Assembly (NCBI GenBank): GCA_021805485.1 | Contig: JAJZFF010000141.1 | Coordinates: 1-11,115 of the forward strand | Direction: 5' to 3' | DNA: 11,115 bases | Origin: Pseudomonadota bacterium | GTDB lineage: Bacteria > Pseudomonadota > Alphaproteobacteria > Acetobacterales > Acetobacteraceae | In this document: one piece after another, positions 8,008-11,115 of the stretch | How the letters are laid out: each line of letters opens with the position of its first letter | Numbering within the stretch: position 1 is the stretch's first letter | The notes under the pieces: generated by a model | The model's input: only the letters and a program-made list of their open reading frames with translations | Database searches by the model: none | What the model was told of the DNA's origin: nothing | Translations under genes and position numbers: made by a program

Positions 8008-9830
8008 TGTGCGGCATTGTCGGAATCATCGGGCGGCACGACGCCGCCCCGCTGCTACTCGACGGTCTCTCCCGCCTCGCCTATCGCGGCTATGACAGTG
8101 CGGGCATCGCCACCCTGGTCGAGGGCGCGATCACCCGCCGCCGGGCCGAGGGCAAGCTCGCCAATCTCGCCGCCGCCCTCGCCTCCGCGCCGCTCGCCGG
8201 CACCACCGGCATCGGCCACACACGCTGGGCGACTCATGGCGCACCCACCGAGGGCAATGCCCATCCGCACGGCACCGCCCGCGTCGCCGTGGTGCATAAC
8301 GGCATCATCGAGAACCATGCCGAACTGCGCGCCGAGCTCGAGGCCGCCGGTCAGATCTTCTCCACCGAGACCGACACCGAAACCGTCGCCCAGCTCGTCG
8401 ACCTGCATCTCGCCCGCGGCCTCGCCCCGGTCGAGGCCGCCGCCGCCGCCTTCGCCCGGCTCGAAGGCGCCTATGCGCTGGCGCTGATCTTCGCCGGCCA
8501 CCCCGAGCTGATCATCGGCGCGCAGCGCGGCGCCCCCCTCGCGGTCGGCTTCGGCGAGGACGAAATGTATCTCGGCTCCGACGCGCTCGCCCTCGCGCCG
8601 CTCACCCGCCGCATAGCCTATCTCGACGATGGCGACTGGGTGATCGTCTCGCGCACCGGCGCCGAATTCCGCGACGCCGCGAACAACCCGATCGCCCGCG
8701 AGATCAAGCTGACCCGCCTGACCGGCGCGTCCATCGGCAAGGGCAATTTCCGCCATTTCATGGAAAAGGAGCTGCACGAGAACCCTGCGATCATCGGCGA
8801 CACACTGAACCGCATGATCGACCCGGCAACCCGCCTGCCGGTCCTGCCGGATCTCGCGGTCGATCTCGCCGCCATCCCGCGCATCACCATGTCAGCCTGC
8901 GGCTCGGCCTTCTATGCGGGGCTGACGGCGCGGTACTGGCTGGAGGAGATCGCGCGGATTCCGGTCGATGCCGATGTCGCCAGCGAGTTCCGCTACCGCG
9001 AACCGCCGCTCGACCCCGCCGGGCTCGGCCTTGTCATCAGCCAGTCCGGCGAAACCGCCGACACCATGGCAGCACTGCGCTACATGAAGCGCCAGGGCTG
9101 CAAGGTGATGTCGGTGGTCAACGTGCCGGAAAGCACGATGGCGCGCGAGTGCGACCTGATGCTGGAAACCATCGCCGGCCCGGAAATCAGTGTTGCCAGC
9201 ACCAAGGCCTTCACCGCGCAGCTCGCCGTGCTCGCCGGCTTTACCCTCGCCCTCGCCCGCGCCCGCGGCGCACGGCGCGATGCCGAAATCGCGCCGCTCG
9301 TAGCCGCCCTGATGGAGCTTCCCGGCAAGATGGCCCAGCTCCTCGCCGATGACGCAGACATCCGCGCTCTCGCCGAAGACATTCGCGATGCGCGCGACGT
9401 GCTGTTCTTCGGCCGCGGTTCGATGATGCCGCTCGCCCTCGAAGGAGCGCTGAAGCTGAAGGAGCTGAGCTACATCCATGCCGAGGGCTACCCCGCCGGC
9501 GAAATGAAGCACGGGCCGATCGCTCTGATCGACCCCTCGGTGCCGGTCATCGCCGTGCTGCCCTCCGGCCCGCTTTTCGAAAAAACCGCCTCCAACCTGC
9601 AGGAAGCCGCGGCACGCGGCGGACGGATCATACTGTTCAGCGACAAGGCCGGCGCCGCCCGCCTGGCCGGCATCGCGAACCGGACCATCATCATCACCGA
9701 GTGCGATCCATTCGTCGCGCCCATTCTCTACGCGATACCGGTTCAGCTTCTCGCCTACCACGTGGCCGTACTCAAGGGTACCGATGTCGATCAGCCTCGC
9801 AATCTTGCGAAATCGGTAACCGTAGAATAA
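8007..9830 (+). CDS. glmS: GlmS, glutamine-fructose-6-phosphate aminotransferase (isomerizing)
   Basis: A 607-residue GlmS, the expected length, that makes glucosamine-6-phosphate from fructose-6-phosphate and glutamine, the entry step to the pathway GlmU completes. The true start is the ATG at 8007 because the mature N-terminal nucleophile C2 follows Met directly (MCGIVGI); the open frame extends further upstream only as a shadow of glmU. The glutaminase domain (2 to about 220) includes YRGYDSAG, HTRWATHG and VHNGIIEN. The two SIS domains carry SACGSAFYAG (296-305), SQSGETADT (345-353) and VASTKAFTAQ. H502 in MKHGP is the isomerase histidine, and the chain ends with the signature DQPRNLAKSVTVE (K602). 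An AAGGG site lies about 10 nt upstream. The TGATG junction with glmU indicates a coupled operon. Confidence 0.98.
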   Translation: MCGIVGIIGRHDAAPLLLDGLSRLAYRGYDSAGIATLVEGAITRRRAEGKLANLAAALASAPLAGTTGIGHTRWATHGAPTEGNAHPHGTARVAVVHNGIIENHAELRAELEAAGQIFSTETDTETVAQLVDLHLARGLAPVEAAAAAFARLEGAYALALIFAGHPELIIGAQRGAPLAVGFGEDEMYLGSDALALAPLTRRIAYLDDGDWVIVSRTGAEFRDAANNPIAREIKLTRLTGASIGKGNFRHFMEKELHENPAIIGDTLNRMIDPATRLPVLPDLAVDLAAIPRITMSACGSAFYAGLTARYWLEEIARIPVDADVASEFRYREPPLDPAGLGLVISQSGETADTMAALRYMKRQGCKVMSVVNVPESTMARECDLMLETIAGPEISVASTKAFTAQLAVLAGFTLALARARGARRDAEIAPLVAALMELPGKMAQLLADDADIRALAEDIRDARDVLFFGRGSMMPLALEGALKLKELSYIHAEGYPAGEMKHGPIALIDPSVPVIAVLPSGPLFEKTASNLQEAAARGGRIILFSDKAGAARLAGIANRTIIITECDPFVAPILYAIPVQLLAYHVAVLKGTDVDQPRNLAKSVTVE

Positions 9831-9852
9831 TCGATCATCGCAACCGATTATT
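9826..9852 (+). repeat. Inverted repeat over the glmS stop codon
   Basis: AATAATCG (9826-9833) and CGATTATT (9845-9852) form a perfect 8-bp inverted repeat with an 11-nt loop, overlapping the TAA stop of glmS. It is AT-rich and is not followed by a T-run on the plus strand, so it is a poor intrinsic terminator. It may still slow or end transcription. No better terminator is visible after glmS. Confidence 0.4.
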
Positions 9853-9865
9853 GCTGTAGACGGAA

Positions 9866-9945
9866 AATAAAGTTGTATCCTAGATAATAAAGTCATATTC
9901 CAGATATTAAAATTATATCCTAGACAATAAAGATTTATACAACGC
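9866..9945. repeat. Four tandem degenerate 20-bp repeats (iteron-like)
   Basis: Four units lie exactly 20 bp apart with no spacer: 9866-9885 AATAAAGTTGTATCCTAGAT, 9886-9905 AATAAAGTCATATTCCAGAT, 9906-9925 ATTAAAATTATATCCTAGAC and 9926-9945 AATAAAGATTTATACAACGC. Unit 1 matches units 2 and 3 at 16 of 20 positions and unit 4 at 13 of 20. A half unit, AATATAATTG, follows at 9946-9955. The period of 20 bp is close to two helical turns, so the copies would face the same side of DNA. Composition is about 27% GC over 9841-9950, in sharp contrast to the GC-rich genes. Function unknown: protein-binding array, replication iterons, or remnant of an acquired element. Confidence 0.8.
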
Positions 9946-9965
9946 AATATAATTGCGGCCCAATC

Positions 9966-9985
9966 TGGCCCGGGGGTCGGGGCCA
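9966..9985. repeat. GC-rich hairpin
   Basis: TGGCCC (9966-9971) and GGGCCA (9980-9985) form a perfect 6-bp inverted repeat around an 8-nt G-rich loop, just past the AT-rich repeat array. No T-run follows on either strand, so it is not a clear terminator. It could add to transcription arrest after glmS. Confidence 0.35.
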
Positions 9986-9989
9986 ACGG

Positions 9990-10083
9990 CTGTGGATCGG
10001 CCTGGGGTCCCGTCGCCGATCCGCATTCCAAGTGGCTGATGCAACTCGCTTTCGCGGGATCAACATCCGGCGTCGATCCACAG
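9990..10083. repeat. 10-bp inverted repeat resembling paired DnaA boxes
   Basis: CTGTGGATCG (9990-9999) is repeated in inverted orientation as CGATCCACAG (10074-10083), enclosing 74 bp. Each arm contains TGTGGATCG or its complement, which agrees with the DnaA-box complement TGTGNATAA at 7 of 9 positions. The two mismatches fall at the AT end of the box, so DnaA binding is uncertain. The repeat is directly visible; a replication role is conjecture. Confidence 0.45.
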
Positions 10084-10307
10084 GGGATTTCTGCCGGGCA
10101 GCTTACGGCTGACGGAAGCGGGTTCGTTCACCCACCCTTTGCTGCTACTCCAGAATGCCAGAGGTGGCGCTGTCGTGTGAGATCAAACTGCTCGAGGTCA
10201 CGTCGCGCGATCAGGCGAGCGTGCACTCTGAACTGTCCGTCGTCAGAACATATGGCTCAATTCGCGGCGTGGATTAGCGGAGAACGGGCCTCGTCTGGGG
10301 TTTGATG

Positions 10308-10652
10308 TTATGCGGCAAGCTTGCGGTGTTGCATGCGCCGATGCTCGGTGGTCTTCCGTTTAATCCTTTCGCGCTGCTTGATGATGGCCGGGGCCCTGCC
10401 GAAGTAGGTGTCTGCGGGCGTCACGTTGTTCAGGCTTTCGTGATAGCGCCGGTGGTTGTAGTTTTCGACGAAGGCCTTGATCTGGGCCTCGAGGTCACCG
10501 GGCAGGAAGTAGTTTTCCAAGAGGATGCGGTTTTTCAGGGTCTGGTGCCAGCGCTCGATCTTGCCCTGGGTCTGGGGGTGCATCGGGGCGCCTCGGACGT
10601 GTCTTATCTTGTTGGCCTCGATGTATTCGGCCAGTTCTCCCGCGATGTAGCT
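10308..10652 (-). pseudogene. IS3-family transposase OrfB, C-terminal remnant
   Basis: A 114-residue stretch matches the end of an IS3-type integrase-core transposase: SYIAGELAEYIE at its start, then MHPQTQGKIERWHQTLKNR with the third DDE residue as an E-x6-K motif, then YNHRRYHESLNNVTPADTYFGR, and a natural basic C-terminus MQHRKLAA. The first two catalytic aspartates and all of OrfA are missing in this frame, so it cannot transpose by itself. Upstream residues of the same open frame are unrelated. The element's outer end may be near TGTCCGTCGTCAGAAC at 10234 on the plus strand, since IS3 ends begin with TG, but no partner repeat is visible to confirm this. Confidence 0.88.
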
Positions 10653-10777
10653 TGGGTGTCTGAAAGGTCGTAGCGGCAATTTCTTCCTACTGTTTGATGC
10701 TTCGATCTGCTTCGCCCCGACGGGCCACTGAACTGAAGACCACGCTCTTTGAAAGGATGCGCGACCAGTCGGCAAGC
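10653..10777. other. Spacer between IS3 and IS5 remnants
   Basis: About 125 bp that I cannot assign. On the minus strand, just upstream of the IS3 homology, a different frame reads Leu-Ser-Asp. This could be the LSDNG motif around the second catalytic Asp of the IS3 transposase, shifted by a small deletion. The remainder shows no recognisable motif. Confidence 0.35.
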
Positions 10778-10951
10778 TTAGAGCCTGAATCTGAATGGTA
10801 GAGCGGCTATCGGTTGAGATCGGAGTGTGATTTTCCTTGTGAGCAGGCGGATATGGGCGAGGAAGAGCCATGCGGTGGCGCTGGTAACGGTTGCCTCGAA
10901 ATCCTTTGCGAGGCGCCGGCATCTGCCGAGCCAGGCGAAGGTTCTTTCCAC
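10778..10951 (-). pseudogene. IS5-family (IS427/IS1031-like) transposase, C-terminal remnant
   Basis: The last 57 residues of an IS5-family DDE transposase are recognisable: VERTFAWLGRCRRLAKDFEA, then AWLFLAHIRLLTRKI. The glutamate of VERTF with a basic residue following is the third DDE residue. The open frame continues upstream to 11092, but those residues show no transposase similarity and overlap the IS110 leader, so homology stops near 10951. The fragment therefore lacks the first two aspartates and is inactive. Its TAA stop (10780-10778) coincides with TTA outside the terminal repeat. The left part of the element was probably lost or replaced when the IS110 element arrived, which is inference. 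Confidence 0.87.
10781..10798 (+). repeat. Terminal inverted repeat of the IS5-type remnant
   Basis: GAGCCTGAATCTGAATGG reads inward from 10781 and resembles the GAGCCTGA-type ends I associate with IS1031/IS427-group elements. The three bases outside it, TTA (10778-10780), fit the TNA target duplication typical of that group. The opposite terminus is not in the window, so the duplication cannot be confirmed. Confidence 0.55.
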
Positions 10952-10971
10952 ATGCGGTGATCGCGATCCGG

Positions 10972-11020
10972 CGGTTTGATCTGTCAAACTGGGGCGCGAA
11001 GCGAGCGGGTGGTCCGCTTG
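10972..11020 (+). ncRNA. Structured IS110 leader, possible bridge-RNA segment
   Basis: Two stem-loops precede the IS110 transposase start. The first is GTTTGA-tctg-TCAAAC (10974-10989), extendable by a G-U and a C-G pair to 10972-10991. The second is CGAGCGG-gtggt-CCGCTTG (11002-11020), seven pairs including one G-U. IS110-group elements encode a bridge RNA in the noncoding left end upstream of the transposase. At most about 90 bp is available here between the IS5 remnant and the ATG, so the RNA might be short or partial. Stems are seen; the RNA function is inference. Confidence 0.35.
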
Positions 11021-11041
11021 TTGGAGCCGAGGGAGGTAATC

Positions 11042-11115
11042 ATGGCGCACTACGCAGGACTGGACATTTCGGACAAAGACACCGCCATTCACATTGTGGA
11101 CGACAACGGGAAGCT
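11042..11115 (+). CDS. IS110-family transposase, N-terminal start (runs off window)
   Basis: The first 24 codons of an IS110-family transposase: MAHYAGLDISDKDTAIHIVDD and onward. The Y-x-GLDIS start with D8 is the first acidic residue of the RuvC-like DEDD catalytic domain, and the T-x-I-x-I-x-D-x-x-G continuation is typical of the family. The ATG at 11042 has an excellent GGAGG site 5 nt upstream. These enzymes recombine DNA under guidance of an element-encoded bridge RNA. Whether the gene is intact cannot be seen from this window. The identification rests on a short but characteristic N-terminus. Confidence 0.82.
   Translation, partial: MAHYAGLDISDKDTAIHIVDDNGK

Larger units (their letters stand above)
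9956..10233. other. Intergenic spacer without a supportable gene
   Basis: Between the repeat array and the IS3 remnant I find no ORF with convincing coding character. Short open frames exist, for example an 88-codon frame from 10039 and a 40-codon frame from 10155. Both lack a ribosome site and recognisable motifs and run into the IS3-derived sequence. The stretch holds the hairpin and the inverted repeat listed separately. Confidence 0.5.

Noticed and set aside
9826..9852. Strong intrinsic terminator for glmUS
   Set aside because: The stem is AT-rich and not followed by a T-run, so it is listed only as an inverted repeat.
9866..9955. CRISPR array
   Set aside because: The repeats are directly contiguous with no unique spacers and are degenerate; no cas genes are present.
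10155..10277. 40-codon plus-strand frame beginning MPEVALSCEIK
   Set aside because: Its composition looks mildly coding-like, but there is no ribosome site and it crosses the probable IS3 boundary at 10234. Too short to support.
10039..10305. 88-codon plus-strand frame in the spacer after glmS
   Set aside because: No ribosome site, no recognisable motif, and it runs into the end of the IS3 remnant.
10952..11092. N-terminal extension of the IS5-type open frame
   Set aside because: These residues show no IS5 transposase similarity and lie antisense to the IS110 leader and start, so the open frame is fortuitous across the junction.

Overview
This is a GC-rich chromosomal segment that looks alphaproteobacterial, most likely an acetic-acid-bacterium or Acidiphilium-like member of the Rhodospirillales. 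That placement is an inference from base composition, protein character and the Rrf2-led suf operon with sufU in place of sufE; nothing in the window fixes the species. Most of the window is conserved housekeeping sequence, and only about the last 1.3 kb is accessory.

Minus strand, about 5850 down to 1: a compact SUF iron-sulfur cluster assembly operon reads rrf2/iscR - sufB - sufC - sufD - sufS - sufU - sufT, with sufT cut by the window edge. The Rrf2 regulator has three cysteines spaced to hold a [2Fe-2S] cluster and probably senses cluster status. SufB2C2D or SufBC2D is the ATP-driven scaffold, SufS is the cysteine desulfurase, SufU the sulfur acceptor, and SufT a DUF59 accessory factor. 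Three consecutive junctions (C/D, D/S, S/U) use ATGA stop-start overlaps, so translation is probably coupled. A 30-bp nested palindrome lies 11 bp upstream of the regulator start and is the best operator candidate.

Minus strand, 6621-5971: a HAD-family phosphoglycolate phosphatase (gph), followed by a weak hairpin that could end its transcript before the suf operon. Plus strand, 6694-9830: glmU and glmS form a two-gene operon with a one-base overlap and supply UDP-N-acetylglucosamine for the cell envelope. gph and glmU diverge from a 72-bp spacer.

From 9831 to 11115 no complete gene is seen. First comes an AT-rich stretch (about 27% GC over 9841-9950) with four in-phase 20-bp degenerate direct repeats. 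Next is a spacer with a 10-bp inverted repeat resembling DnaA boxes. Then come three insertion-sequence pieces: the C-terminal end of an IS3-family transposase, the C-terminal end of an IS5-family (IS427-like) transposase, and the start of an IS110-family transposase that runs off the window. The IS110 leader carries two stem-loops and may encode part of a bridge RNA.

I found no clearly new multi-gene system. The points most worth a second look are the iteron-like repeat array, the rrf2 operator palindrome and the structured IS110 leader.
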